Both the position numbers and the translations under genes were made by a program. The notes beneath the pieces were generated by a model. It was not told the origin of the DNA and ran no database searches. It saw only the letters and a program-made list of their open reading frames with translations. This document shows, piece after piece, positions 16,276 to 24,665 of a stretch of 64,000 nt of DNA; the first letter of the stretch is position 1, and the number at the start of each line of letters is the position of its first letter. The stretch comes from Clostridia bacterium (GTDB lineage: Bacteria; Bacillota; Clostridia; Monoglobales; Monoglobaceae): contig JAFYXN010000010.1 of the NCBI GenBank assembly GCA_017546145.1, forward strand, positions 50,202-114,201, written 5' to 3'.

Positions 16276-18570
16276 TTATAGTTTATTTCTTTGGATTTTT
16301 CCGCTTACTGTTTTGGGCAGGCTTTCCTTAAATTCAACAATTCTTGGATATTTATAAGGTGCAGTCTTATCCTTAACATAAGTCTGGATTTCCTTTTTAA
16401 GTTCTTCACTTGGCTGTGTTCCGTTAACCAAAACGATACTTGCCTTAACAATTTGTCCTCTTACTTCGTCAGGAACAGCCGAAACACCGCATTCCAGAAC
16501 ATAAGGAAGCTCCATAATAACACTTTCAATCTCAAACGGACCAATGCGGTATCCCGATGACTTAATAACGTCATCCACGCGGCCAACGTACCAATAATAG
16601 CCGTCCTCATCACGCCATGCAACATCGCCTGTGTGATAATAACCGTCATACCATACTTCTTTGGTCTTTTCTTCGTCACCATAGTAGCCGGTAAACAAGC
16701 CGCAGGGTGCGCCGTCCTTGACATTAATAACAATTTCACCTGATTCGCTAGTCTTAACCGGGTTGCCGTTTGAATCAACAAGCTCAACATCGTATATTGG
16801 AGCAGGCTTACCCATTGCACCAATCTTGTGTGGCTTTCCAACAAGGTTGCCTATAATCATTGTACTTTCTGTCTGGCCAAAGCCTTCCTTAATCTGAAGA
16901 CCGGTTGCCTTTTCAAATTGACGGTAAACCTCAGGATTTAACGCTTCTCCTGCTGTTGTCATGTGACGAACAGATGAGAAATCATATTTTGAAATATCCT
17001 GTTTAACCATCATACGAAGCATGGTGGGCGGTGCGCAGAAGGTTGTTATGTGATGCTTTGCAAACATCGGCAGAATATCTGCCGCGTCAAAGCGGTCAAA
17101 GTCATATACAAATGTTGCTGCCTCACAGAGCCACTGACCATAAAGCTTGCCCCACATAGCCTTTGCCCAGCCGGTATCTGAAATAGTAAAGTGAAGACCG
17201 TCAGGGTCAACATTGTGCCAGTACTTGGCTGTATGGAAGTGTCCAAGCGGATATTTGTAATTATGTGTTGCAATCTTGGGATAGCCCGATGTGCCTGATG
17301 TGAAATACATAAGCATTGTATCGTCGCCGCAAGGCGAATCTTCTGTGCGCTCAAAATGAGTGCTGAAGCGCTTGTAGTCCTCATCAAAGTTCTTCCAGCC
17401 ATCCTTTTCGCCGCCAACAAGCATTTTTATCTGAAGCGTCGGACAATTTTCTGCCGCAATATCTACTTGATTTGAAACTTCACCGTCAGCTGTACAAACA
17501 ATAGCACATACCCCTGCTGAATTGAAACGGTATTCAAGGTCATGCTCCTGAAGCTGGTCAACTGCCGGAATCGCAATTGCACCAAGCTTATTCAAGCCAA
17601 GCATTGCAATCCAGAATTGATAATGGCGTTTGAGTATCAGCATTACTCTGTCGCCCTTTTTAATTCCCAGTGATGCAAAATAGTTTGCGCACTGGCTTGA
17701 CGCTTTTCGCATATCGGTAAAGGTGAAGCGTCTTTCGGTTTTGTCCTTGGCTATATGAAGCATTGCAAGCTTGTCCGGCTCGCGGCGTGAAAGCTCGTCC
17801 ACAAGGTCAAATGCAAAGTTAAATCTTTCTGTGTTCTTGAATTTAATTGATGTAGGTGTCCCGTTTGCGTCTTCCTCAACATCAATAAAGTTGTGATATA
17901 TCCTATCCTTGGTATCTCTGTGAATTGCACCGATAATCTGTTCTGTTGCAACTATATCCGCTGAAGCGTTTTCTGCGGTATCGACATCAGCCCTTAAAAC
18001 AATTGCATAGAAGTTACAATCCTTGCCGTTTACAGCAATCATACCATGAGGCGTATCACTGTTATAATAAATGCTGTCACCGGGGCCAAGAACCTCCTTG
18101 TGCTCTCCAATCTGAACCATAAGGTGACCCTCTATTACAATGTCACACTCCTGACCTGCATGAGTAGTCAGCTCAATATCCTTGCTTTGTGCAGCCTCAT
18201 CATAAACGCTGTGAACAAACAAAGGCTCTGCAATACGGTTTTTAAACGCATACGCTAAGTTGTGATATGTCATGCCATGCGCCTTTGCAATCTGCTGACC
18301 TGCACCTGCGCGAGTAACGGTATAAGACTTAAGATTTGGGCTGTAGCCTTCGATAATATCTGTTACATTTACCCTGAGTGCAGATGCGCAGCGGTAAATA
18401 AAAGCAAAGTTAAGGTCGCTTTCACCGTTTTCGCACTTTATATAGTCCTCAACGCTAACACCTGTTTTTTGAGCCATATCCTCCGGAGTATAGCCCTCAA
18501 TTTCACGCAGCTCACGGATACGCTGAGCCATTTCTTTGATTTTCAAATTGATGTCTTTTAAATTTTCCAT
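16276..18570 (-). CDS. XRE helix-turn-helix + cupin + AMP-forming acyl-CoA synthetase fusion
   Basis: A 764-residue three-part protein. Residues ~10-75: XRE helix-turn-helix (IRELREIEGYTPEDMAQKTG, then SVEDYIKCENGESD). Residues ~110-195: cupin-2 domain (HAGQECDIVIEGHLMVQIG, GPGDSIYYNSDTPHG). Residues ~250-764: ANL-family adenylating enzyme with the P-loop-like MYFTSGTSGYPKIATH, GFGQTESTM, YYHTGDVAWRDEDGYYWYVGR and the catalytic lysine region LPKTVSGKIQRNKL. The ligase part activates a carboxylate as acyl-AMP and transfers it to CoA; its shape is closest to acetyl/medium-chain acyl-CoA synthetases. Start at 18570 (AGGAGGAG upstream). A T-box leader precedes it. Terminator shared with the convergent gene. 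Acid substrate and DNA target are unknown. Confidence 0.9.
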   Translation of the reverse strand: MENLKDINLKIKEMAQRIRELREIEGYTPEDMAQKTGVSVEDYIKCENGESDLNFAFIYRCASALRVNVTDIIEGYSPNLKSYTVTRAGAGQQIAKAHGMTYHNLAYAFKNRIAEPLFVHSVYDEAAQSKDIELTTHAGQECDIVIEGHLMVQIGEHKEVLGPGDSIYYNSDTPHGMIAVNGKDCNFYAIVLRADVDTAENASADIVATEQIIGAIHRDTKDRIYHNFIDVEEDANGTPTSIKFKNTERFNFAFDLVDELSRREPDKLAMLHIAKDKTERRFTFTDMRKASSQCANYFASLGIKKGDRVMLILKRHYQFWIAMLGLNKLGAIAIPAVDQLQEHDLEYRFNSAGVCAIVCTADGEVSNQVDIAAENCPTLQIKMLVGGEKDGWKNFDEDYKRFSTHFERTEDSPCGDDTMLMYFTSGTSGYPKIATHNYKYPLGHFHTAKYWHNVDPDGLHFTISDTGWAKAMWGKLYGQWLCEAATFVYDFDRFDAADILPMFAKHHITTFCAPPTMLRMMVKQDISKYDFSSVRHMTTAGEALNPEVYRQFEKATGLQIKEGFGQTESTMIIGNLVGKPHKIGAMGKPAPIYDVELVDSNGNPVKTSESGEIVINVKDGAPCGLFTGYYGDEEKTKEVWYDGYYHTGDVAWRDEDGYYWYVGRVDDVIKSSGYRIGPFEIESVIMELPYVLECGVSAVPDEVRGQIVKASIVLVNGTQPSEELKKEIQTYVKDKTAPYKYPRIVEFKESLPKTVSGKIQRNKL

Positions 18571-18600
18571 AGAATCAATTCTCCTCCTATTGCGAGGCGA

Positions 18601-18877
18601 AAAAAAAGCCCGCCCCAAAGTATTATCAAAACCTTTGAGACGAGTGCATTATCACCCGCGGTACCACTCAAATTGCGGCAAATCGCCGCCACTCTCAGGG
18701 TCAATCAACCCTTATGCCTTAACGCAGCAATCACGGAGAGGTTCTACTTGCACGAGGCTTTCTTCCCCCCGGCTCGGAAGCTACAAACACATTGTATCCA
18801 CTATGGCTCGCACCAACCGCCACTTCTCTTCAAGCTTCAAACAAATGCGCCCTCTTCGTCAACGCCTTTAATATTTG
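18601..18877 (-). ncRNA. T-box leader (tRNA-sensing riboswitch) upstream of the ligase fusion
   Basis: Minus-strand RNA of ~275 nt. Seen: the distal stem I loop GGTTGGTGCGAGCC, the T-box GAGTGGTACCGCGGG (rc of 18652-18666), an antiterminator helix GAGTG/CACTC around it, and a competing 12-bp terminator stem (CTCGTCTCAAAG / CTTTGGGGCGGG) followed by TTTTTTTT. The bulge UGGU should pair with a tRNA ending ACCA, so the discriminator base is A. The upper stem I helix GCGCATTTGT/ACAATGTGT leaves UUGUAG before the basal stem; GUA (Val) is my tentative specifier, with neighbouring triplets not excluded. Confidence 0.93.
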
Positions 18878-18883
18878 TGTATA

Positions 18884-18912
18884 AGTATATCACAGCACAA
18901 AAAATCTGTCAA
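18884..18912 (-). promoter_or_regulatory. Promoter of the T-box transcript
   Basis: Minus-strand TTGACA (18907-18912) and TATACT (18884-18889), spacer 17 bp, placing the start about 7 nt beyond the -10. Confidence 0.85.
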
Positions 18913-18966
18913 TAGATTAAATACATTTTTTATACATTTGTATAAAAGCGTCAATCCTTTTCTTAA

Positions 18967-19008
18967 AAAAAAGCTGTACCAACCGACAATTTGTTGATAC
19001 AGCTTTTA
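18967..19008 (-). terminator. Intrinsic terminator after the ROK-like kinase gene
   Basis: Hairpin AAAAGCTGTA...TACAGCTTTTTTTT in the minus direction, with an inner CAAC/GTTG extension, directly after the stop at 19012. Confidence 0.85.
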
Positions 19009-19011
19009 AAT

Positions 19012-20379
19012 CTATACTATTTTAGGCAGACTTGCTGCTGCAACAGATTGACCCACTCTTCTTGCTTTTTCGTCAGGAATATGAAGTTCAATCTTTTCAA
19101 ACAGTTCAGGGAACTCATTTTTCAGAACCTCATTTGCCTTGGACAAAAGAATTGTTCCGCCCTTTCCGCTTGTAACTCTGCCCATTATAAGGACATGCTT
19201 TATATCATAGAACATTGAGTAGTATGCAATGGTATAGCCAAAATATGTTCCTATTGTTTCATAAATATCGGCTGCACGGCTGTCATCGGCTTCCATAAGT
19301 CCCTGAACAACCTTCAGCTTTTCAGCAGGTGACAAACCCTCGTCCAGCTCTATTCCTGCTCTTGGTGCAAGCTTTATAACCGCATCCTGAGAGAAATATT
19401 TAACACCACAGCCATAGTCGCCGCTCCACTCGTCAACCATTGCTTCCTTATTAAAATCAACGGGAACAAACGCAAGCTCGTTTAGCCAGCCGGTAATGTT
19501 TCCGTCCTTATCAACATAACCCGCAGCCTCACTGGTACCCATTGCAACGCCTAAAACATTGTTGTCTTCAAGGCTCATTGCACCTGCAAGAGCGGTAACA
19601 TCTCCGTCATTTGCAACCTCAACCGGAACATCACCTATCTCCTTAGCAACGTCAAGATACATATTTTTAACATGCTTTTCAAAATCATCGTCCGATACCT
19701 TTATAAACAGTGACGCAACCATGATTTTGTTATCAATATACACACCTGCAGACGAAACACCTATGGCATCAACCCTGGGCATGTGCGATGCCGCCGTCTT
19801 CATAGCACTTAAAATCCCCTCATAATGATACTTGGGGTCGCTTTCAAGCTTCGGAAACCAAACAACTTCCTCAGAATAAACAGTTTTTCCGTCAACAACA
19901 GCAGAAACCTTTCGGTCACTTCCACCTGCGTCAAAGCCTATTCGGCAACCATCAAGATGACGTCCGACAGGTGAAGACACATCATTTTCCTTTGGCGCAT
20001 CAGCTACATCCGCAACATAAACAACCTCAAAAGGCTTTTCATACACCCGTGACATAAACTTATAGTCAAACTCTCTTGCACCGCCTATACGGTAATCGTT
20101 TGCTATTTTGCTGTAAATATACTCTGAGCCTGCAATAAATACTTTAAATCCGCCTTTTGCCCAAAGTAATGTCTTAATAATTCTTTCGATTATCTGATAA
20201 TTTTCTTCATCGTGCCCTGTATTATCCTTATATGTATCAATGTTGTAAACGGCAACAAGCCCTCCGTTTCTTTCAACCGCAATAGAAACCGGCTGAGAGT
20301 CTGCGTTCTTTACCGCAGTCTTGTAATCGTTTATAACCTTTACCATTGGCATAAATTCAGGTTCAAGCTTTGCAATCAT
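19012..20379 (-). CDS. ROK/BadF-like sugar kinase with N-terminal extension
   Basis: A 455-residue protein. Residues ~1-140 match no domain I recognise; from ~145 it is an ASKHA-fold kinase: RIGFDAGGSDRKVSAVVDG (phosphate-1 region), IGVSSAGVYI, VANDGDVTALAGAM and GVAMGTSEAAGY, and GRVTSGKGG (adenosine region). ROK kinases phosphorylate glucose, GlcNAc, ManNAc or act as regulators. It begins immediately after nagA (ATG at 20379 directly follows the nagA stop; AAAGGAG 8 nt upstream), so an amino-sugar substrate such as GlcNAc is likely. The zinc-type Cys cluster of classic ROK proteins was not seen; a CGVK segment is present. Confidence 0.75.
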   Translation of the reverse strand: MIAKLEPEFMPMVKVINDYKTAVKNADSQPVSIAVERNGGLVAVYNIDTYKDNTGHDEENYQIIERIIKTLLWAKGGFKVFIAGSEYIYSKIANDYRIGGAREFDYKFMSRVYEKPFEVVYVADVADAPKENDVSSPVGRHLDGCRIGFDAGGSDRKVSAVVDGKTVYSEEVVWFPKLESDPKYHYEGILSAMKTAASHMPRVDAIGVSSAGVYIDNKIMVASLFIKVSDDDFEKHVKNMYLDVAKEIGDVPVEVANDGDVTALAGAMSLEDNNVLGVAMGTSEAAGYVDKDGNITGWLNELAFVPVDFNKEAMVDEWSGDYGCGVKYFSQDAVIKLAPRAGIELDEGLSPAEKLKVVQGLMEADDSRAADIYETIGTYFGYTIAYYSMFYDIKHVLIMGRVTSGKGGTILLSKANEVLKNEFPELFEKIELHIPDEKARRVGQSVAAASLPKIV

Positions 20380-20381
20380 TG

Positions 20382-21527
20382 TCATTCTCCTTTATATCTT
20401 ATTTCTCCGCCAAGAATTGTCATCGTAACGTTAAAATTATCATCGGCAATTATAATATCAGCACGCTTGCCAACTTCAATAGAGCCAATCTCGTTGTCTT
20501 CGCCCAACGCTTTTGCAGGGTTAAGCGACGCACAGGCAACTGCCTCATAAAGCTCAAGGTCACTGTTTTGGTATAAATTATACACCGCTTGGTTTAATTT
20601 GAGGACACTGCCCGCAATTGTTCCGTCAGGCATAAGGCACTTGATACCCTCTTTGTGCACCGGCTGACCGCCCAGTGTATACTCGCCGTCCGGCATACCG
20701 CCTGCTCTCATACAGTCAGTAATCAAACACAGCTTGTCACCCTTTATCTTTGCAAGAAGGTTAAACAATCCCTTGTTTACATGGAAGGTATCGGCAATAA
20801 GTTCTGTGCTCACATCAGCATTTGAAAGTGCCGCCCCGACAACTCCCGGACTGCGGTGAGAAAGTGCTGTCATTGCATTGAAAAGATGCGTTGTATGACG
20901 TACTCCCTTTTCTATCCCTAAAGAGGCTTCCTCAAAGGCAGCATCTGTATGACCCATAGAAACAAGAACGTCTGTCTCAGCAGAAACCTTTTCAATACAT
21001 TCCAAAGCACCGTCTACCTCGGGCGCAACAGTAAAGAGCTTTACCACATCTGCGTTTTTGATGATAAAATCAGCATCAGGCTTTAATATATGCTCCGCTG
21101 CCTGAGCACCTTTTTTTGCAGCATTGATAAACGGGCCCTCGCTGTTTACCCCCAAAATCCGCGCACCATAATACTCGCCATTGCTTTTAACCGTTCTTAC
21201 AGCATCAAACGCTGCTTCTATTTCAGCCTTTGAAACCGTCATAGTTGTGGGGCACCAAGCTGTAACACCATTTTTTATAATGCCTTCTGCCATGGTCTTA
21301 ATCCCATCACAATCACCGTCTGACACATCAGCACCAAGATAACCATGGATATGCATGTCCACCAGACCCGGTGATACAAAGCTGCCACGGGCATCGATGA
21401 CATCATACTCAGATAGGCTTACATCGTTTATATTTGTTATCTTTTGAATTTTTTCATCAAAGATAACAGCCATATCTTCAGCAATTCTGTCTTGCAGAAG
21501 AATTTTTCCGTTTATAATACACTTCAT
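20382..21527 (-). CDS. nagA: N-acetylglucosamine-6-phosphate deacetylase
   Basis: A 381-residue amidohydrolase that turns GlcNAc-6-P into glucosamine-6-P and acetate, feeding amino sugars or recycled wall material to glycolysis. Seen: the metal site VDMHIHGYLGAD, the EGPF motif in NSEGPFIN, SMGHTDA, THLFNAMT and the catalytic Asp in LITDCMRAGG. Length is normal. Start at 21527 is supported by GGGGGAAG. It is the first gene of a two-gene operon with the ROK-like kinase. No nagB was seen in the window. Confidence 0.96.
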   Translation of the reverse strand: MKCIINGKILLQDRIAEDMAVIFDEKIQKITNINDVSLSEYDVIDARGSFVSPGLVDMHIHGYLGADVSDGDCDGIKTMAEGIIKNGVTAWCPTTMTVSKAEIEAAFDAVRTVKSNGEYYGARILGVNSEGPFINAAKKGAQAAEHILKPDADFIIKNADVVKLFTVAPEVDGALECIEKVSAETDVLVSMGHTDAAFEEASLGIEKGVRHTTHLFNAMTALSHRSPGVVGAALSNADVSTELIADTFHVNKGLFNLLAKIKGDKLCLITDCMRAGGMPDGEYTLGGQPVHKEGIKCLMPDGTIAGSVLKLNQAVYNLYQNSDLELYEAVACASLNPAKALGEDNEIGSIEVGKRADIIIADDNFNVTMTILGGEIRYKGE

Positions 21528-21563
21528 ATATCTTCCCCCTTCAATCAAAGTAATCTCAGGTTA

Positions 21564-21592
21564 ATATTATCATAACTCCACAAAAAAATCAA
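21564..21592 (-). promoter_or_regulatory. Promoter of the nagA operon
   Basis: Minus-strand TTGATT (21587-21592) and TAATAT (21564-21569), 17-bp spacing. A 13-bp palindrome-like TGTAAATTTTACA lies further upstream near 21707 and could be an operator. Confidence 0.55.
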
Positions 21593-21738
21593 TAAATTTT
21601 AACAAATTAACATCAATTTTACACACAATAACAAGTCACTTTTTATTTTGTTTTATTTCTTTTGTATTATTTCACCAAATTACGCGCAATAACAGCCCTG
21701 AATTTGTGTAAATTTTACATCCTTGCAAAAAAAAAGAA

Positions 21739-21760
21739 ATGCATCGCCAAGGCGATGCAT
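21739..21760 (-). terminator. Intrinsic terminator after the radical-SAM/luxS cluster
   Basis: Perfect 10-bp arms ATGCATCGCC/GGCGATGCAT with a 2-nt loop; in the minus direction a TTTCTTTTTTTTT tract follows. Confidence 0.92.
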
Positions 21761-21770
21761 CACTTTTAAC

Positions 21771-23225
21771 TTAATATTTTTTGTACCACTCGGGAGTTCC
21801 CGCTCCGTTTGAATGCCAAAGCGAAAAATCTTTTTTCATTTCAGCCATAATGGGTTTGATGAGTTCTTCACTCAGTTCCTCTTTAAGAAATTGATACAAA
21901 AGCTCATACAATCTTATGCGTTTTACACCCTGACCCACAAGGTCGCGTTTTTTCCAGAACTCCGACAGCCTGAAATAAAACTCAAACGGCGAATCAAAAT
22001 TAAAAACAGCGATTTCAAGTGTTTTACAAAATCTGCCCGAATTAAAGTACCTCTCCAGCACGTCCTCAACCGCTTTTAAACACAAAATTTCACCAAAGGA
22101 AATCCAATCTGTTGCATAAACCTCATAAGGAGCACCGCTGTCAAACAACATTCCGTATTCTTTGGAGGCATTTCTTAGCGGAGAGCCTTTAAGAAGTTTT
22201 AAAAAGCCAAGCTGAAGAACGTGCGGCGACATCCTGTATGCATCATTAAAAGATTTGGCAAACGATTCAAAATTTTCAAAAGGAAGACCTGCAATTAAGT
22301 CTAGATGAAGTAATATGTTGGTTTCAGCCTTCAACCGTTTTATATTGTTTGCAAGACGTTCAATATTCATAGTTCTGCAAATCTCGGATAAGGTTTTTTT
22401 GTTTGTTGACTGAATCCCTATTTCAAACTGAAACCTTCCTTCGGGAGCAGCCTTCAAAAGCTCAATTGCAGCATCATCAATCAAATCCGCTCCAATTTCA
22501 AAATGAAAGCACGTGTTTGTGTCAAGTTCAATACAATACTGCCAAATTTCAAGCGCACGATTTTTGTCAGCATTGAAGGTTCGGTCAACAAATTTGACCG
22601 TCATTGCCCCTGCGTCCGAAAACATCTTTATTTCATCTTTCACCCTGTCTAAAGGTAAAAACCTTACTCCTTTATCAACCGACGAAAGACAATATGAACA
22701 GTTAAAAGGACAGCCGCGGCTTGTTTCGTAATAAACAAGCTTTTCGCCCTGCACTGTTTGTTTTAAATCATCCGGAGTATACGGAAACGGAGCTTCATCA
22801 AGGTTTTCAAGCTTGCTTCCATACACAACTTTATGTCCGGAAGGAAAGGCTTGGGCAAGCTGTGACACAGCCTTTTCGCCTTCTCCGCACACTATACAGT
22901 CCACAAAATCATTCTCCGAAAGGATTTCTTCAGCATCAAAAGATACCTCAGGTCCGCCAAGAAATATTTTCCGCTCCGGCACAAGCTGTTTCAAACTTTT
23001 GCAAAGTCTGAGTACATAATCAATATTCCATATATAACACGAAAAGCCGTATGCATCGCAATCGGCTTCATACAGCTTACCCAAAACATTGTTTTGCGGC
23101 TCGTTTATGGAAAACTCGCAAAAGTCAAAATCCTTGCCTTGACGTTTGGCGTATTCTGTTATATATCTTACCGCAATGTTGGTGTGAACGTATTTTGCAT
23201 TTACTGCAACCATTAATACCTTCAT
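21771..23225 (-). CDS. B12-binding-domain radical SAM protein (DUF4080 type)
   Basis: A 484-residue protein. The N-terminal ~140 residues form a Rossmann-like cobalamin-binding-type domain (KVLMVAVNAKYVHTNIAVRY, FLGGPEVSFDAEEIL); the middle has the radical SAM cluster motif ETSRGCPFNCSYCLSS (CxxxCxxC); the C-terminal ~100 residues match the DUF4080 extension. Enzymes of this class are usually methyltransferases or related modifying enzymes; no substrate is known for this group. The histidine of B12 DxHxxG was not seen, so B12 binding may be base-off or absent. The start (23225) overlaps the end of luxS by a few bases. Confidence 0.82.
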   Translation of the reverse strand: MKVLMVAVNAKYVHTNIAVRYITEYAKRQGKDFDFCEFSINEPQNNVLGKLYEADCDAYGFSCYIWNIDYVLRLCKSLKQLVPERKIFLGGPEVSFDAEEILSENDFVDCIVCGEGEKAVSQLAQAFPSGHKVVYGSKLENLDEAPFPYTPDDLKQTVQGEKLVYYETSRGCPFNCSYCLSSVDKGVRFLPLDRVKDEIKMFSDAGAMTVKFVDRTFNADKNRALEIWQYCIELDTNTCFHFEIGADLIDDAAIELLKAAPEGRFQFEIGIQSTNKKTLSEICRTMNIERLANNIKRLKAETNILLHLDLIAGLPFENFESFAKSFNDAYRMSPHVLQLGFLKLLKGSPLRNASKEYGMLFDSGAPYEVYATDWISFGEILCLKAVEDVLERYFNSGRFCKTLEIAVFNFDSPFEFYFRLSEFWKKRDLVGQGVKRIRLYELLYQFLKEELSEELIKPIMAEMKKDFSLWHSNGAGTPEWYKKY

Positions 23226-23226
23226 G

Positions 23227-23691
23227 TTACTCTCCACATTCATAGCCGAGGTCGTTTTCGGTTTCCTCTGCTATTTTTTCAAGAAATGCCCTTGCCTCAG
23301 CTGCCGCAACAGCACAATCAAGATTTCTGTAATTTCCGCACTCTATTTCGCTTGCGCCCGGCATTTCACCTTTGTAAGCCGCAATCTCAGCAAGCACACG
23401 CTTAACCTCGGCAAGCACCTTTTTGTGGTCTGCGTTTCTTATCAGCAAATAAAATCCTGTTTGGCATCCCATTGGCCCAACGTAAATCACGTCGTCCGAA
23501 AGTTCACCATTTCTCATAAATGTAGCAAAAAGATGTTCAAACGAATGCATAAGTGCGTTGCTCATAACATTTTCTGTGTTTGGCTTTCGCATACGCACGT
23601 CATACGTTGTTATGTCACCGTCTATTCTTGAAACATATATCCATTCACGTATGTATCTGTGGTCTACCGTGAAGCTGGCTATCTTTTTCAT
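23227..23691 (-). CDS. luxS: S-ribosylhomocysteine lyase
   Basis: A 154-residue LuxS, which splits S-ribosylhomocysteine to homocysteine and the AI-2 precursor DPD in the activated methyl cycle. Metal ligands are in HSFEH (residues ~49-53) and the later Cys in ECGNYRNLD; the catalytic Cys is in GPMGCQTGFYL. The second position of the usual HTxEH motif is Ser here. It overlaps the upstream radical-SAM gene by 4 bp and abuts the downstream one. No pfs gene is visible nearby. Confidence 0.96.
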   Translation of the reverse strand: MKKIASFTVDHRYIREWIYVSRIDGDITTYDVRMRKPNTENVMSNALMHSFEHLFATFMRNGELSDDVIYVGPMGCQTGFYLLIRNADHKKVLAEVKRVLAEIAAYKGEMPGASEIECGNYRNLDCAVAAAEARAFLEKIAEETENDLGYECGE

Positions 23692-24665
23692 TTGGTTTTC
23701 TCCCCTTTAACCGTCAGTTTAATGCCGTATTTCTCATAAAAATATTTCTTGTTCATCCCTTTATGTCCTACCGCTTTGGAAACATCCGACGCATCACAAA
23801 AAAACATTAGCTCTTTAATATTTTGGGTACTCGCATCAAATGTTTGCTCAATAATATCTCTGTAAATCAAACTGCTCACAAGCTCGCCAAACGCAGGATG
23901 ATATGGTCCTGCAACTATATTGCCGTCACTTTCAAGCTCTTCTGACGAGTGAAGTCCCACACGAATTACTTCAATCCCCGCTTTATTAAAGAGTTTAACC
24001 GCATCTTTGGCAAGCATTGCCGCCTGCTCTACCGTATACGGAGTATATTTGCCGGAATTATAAAGTTCCTCAAGAGTTGTGCCTTTTATTGTCACAACGG
24101 GATAAATTCTTACACACGCCGGCTTTTGTGATATTATGTCGCTTACAGTCTGCATATCCTTTTGGGGTGTTGAGCCGTACATTCCAAGCATCATCTGGTG
24201 TCCCACGGTAATCCCTGCATTTTTTATCAGGTTTGATGCTTTGATTACCGATTGAAAGTCATGTCCCCGGCTGTTGAGCCTTAAAACCTCATCATTACTG
24301 CTTTGCACTCCAAGCTCAACCGTTGTTACTCCGTATCTTTTTAAAAGGCTTATTATTTCTTCATCAATATAATCAGGTCTCGTTGAAAGACGTATACCGT
24401 CAATTTTTGGGAAAAACTCAGCTGCAGCTTTTAAAAACGCTTCCTGCGTGGCTGTTTCAAGTCCGGTAAAGCTGCCGCCAAAAAACGCCACCTCTACAGA
24501 AGAATTCTCTTGGGCAACCGTATCAAGAAAGCTTTTAATCATATCACGCACCTGATTTGGTGTTACCTCGGTATCAATACCCGTTATTTTTCTTTGACTG
24601 CAAAATGCACAATCATGAGGACAACCCCTATGCGGAATAAAAATCGGCAGATTATACTTTCTCAT
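23688..24665 (-). CDS. Elp3-like radical SAM protein
   Basis: A 325-residue radical SAM protein of the Elp3/YhcC-like group, without an acetyltransferase domain. N-terminal IFIPHRGCPHDCAFCSQRKI carries the CxxxxxxCxxC cluster spacing typical of the group; AFFGGSFTGL and LSTRPDYIDEEI follow. It overlaps rnc by about 14 bp and luxS by 4 bp. Clostridia commonly keep this gene beside rnc, suggesting a tRNA or RNA-modifying role, which is inference. The first methionine is uncertain: MRKYN at 24665 fits the family; a longer frame starts 51 bp earlier inside rnc. Confidence 0.82.
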   Translation of the reverse strand: MRKYNLPIFIPHRGCPHDCAFCSQRKITGIDTEVTPNQVRDMIKSFLDTVAQENSSVEVAFFGGSFTGLETATQEAFLKAAAEFFPKIDGIRLSTRPDYIDEEIISLLKRYGVTTVELGVQSSNDEVLRLNSRGHDFQSVIKASNLIKNAGITVGHQMMLGMYGSTPQKDMQTVSDIISQKPACVRIYPVVTIKGTTLEELYNSGKYTPYTVEQAAMLAKDAVKLFNKAGIEVIRVGLHSSEELESDGNIVAGPYHPAFGELVSSLIYRDIIEQTFDASTQNIKELMFFCDASDVSKAVGHKGMNKKYFYEKYGIKLTVKGEKTK

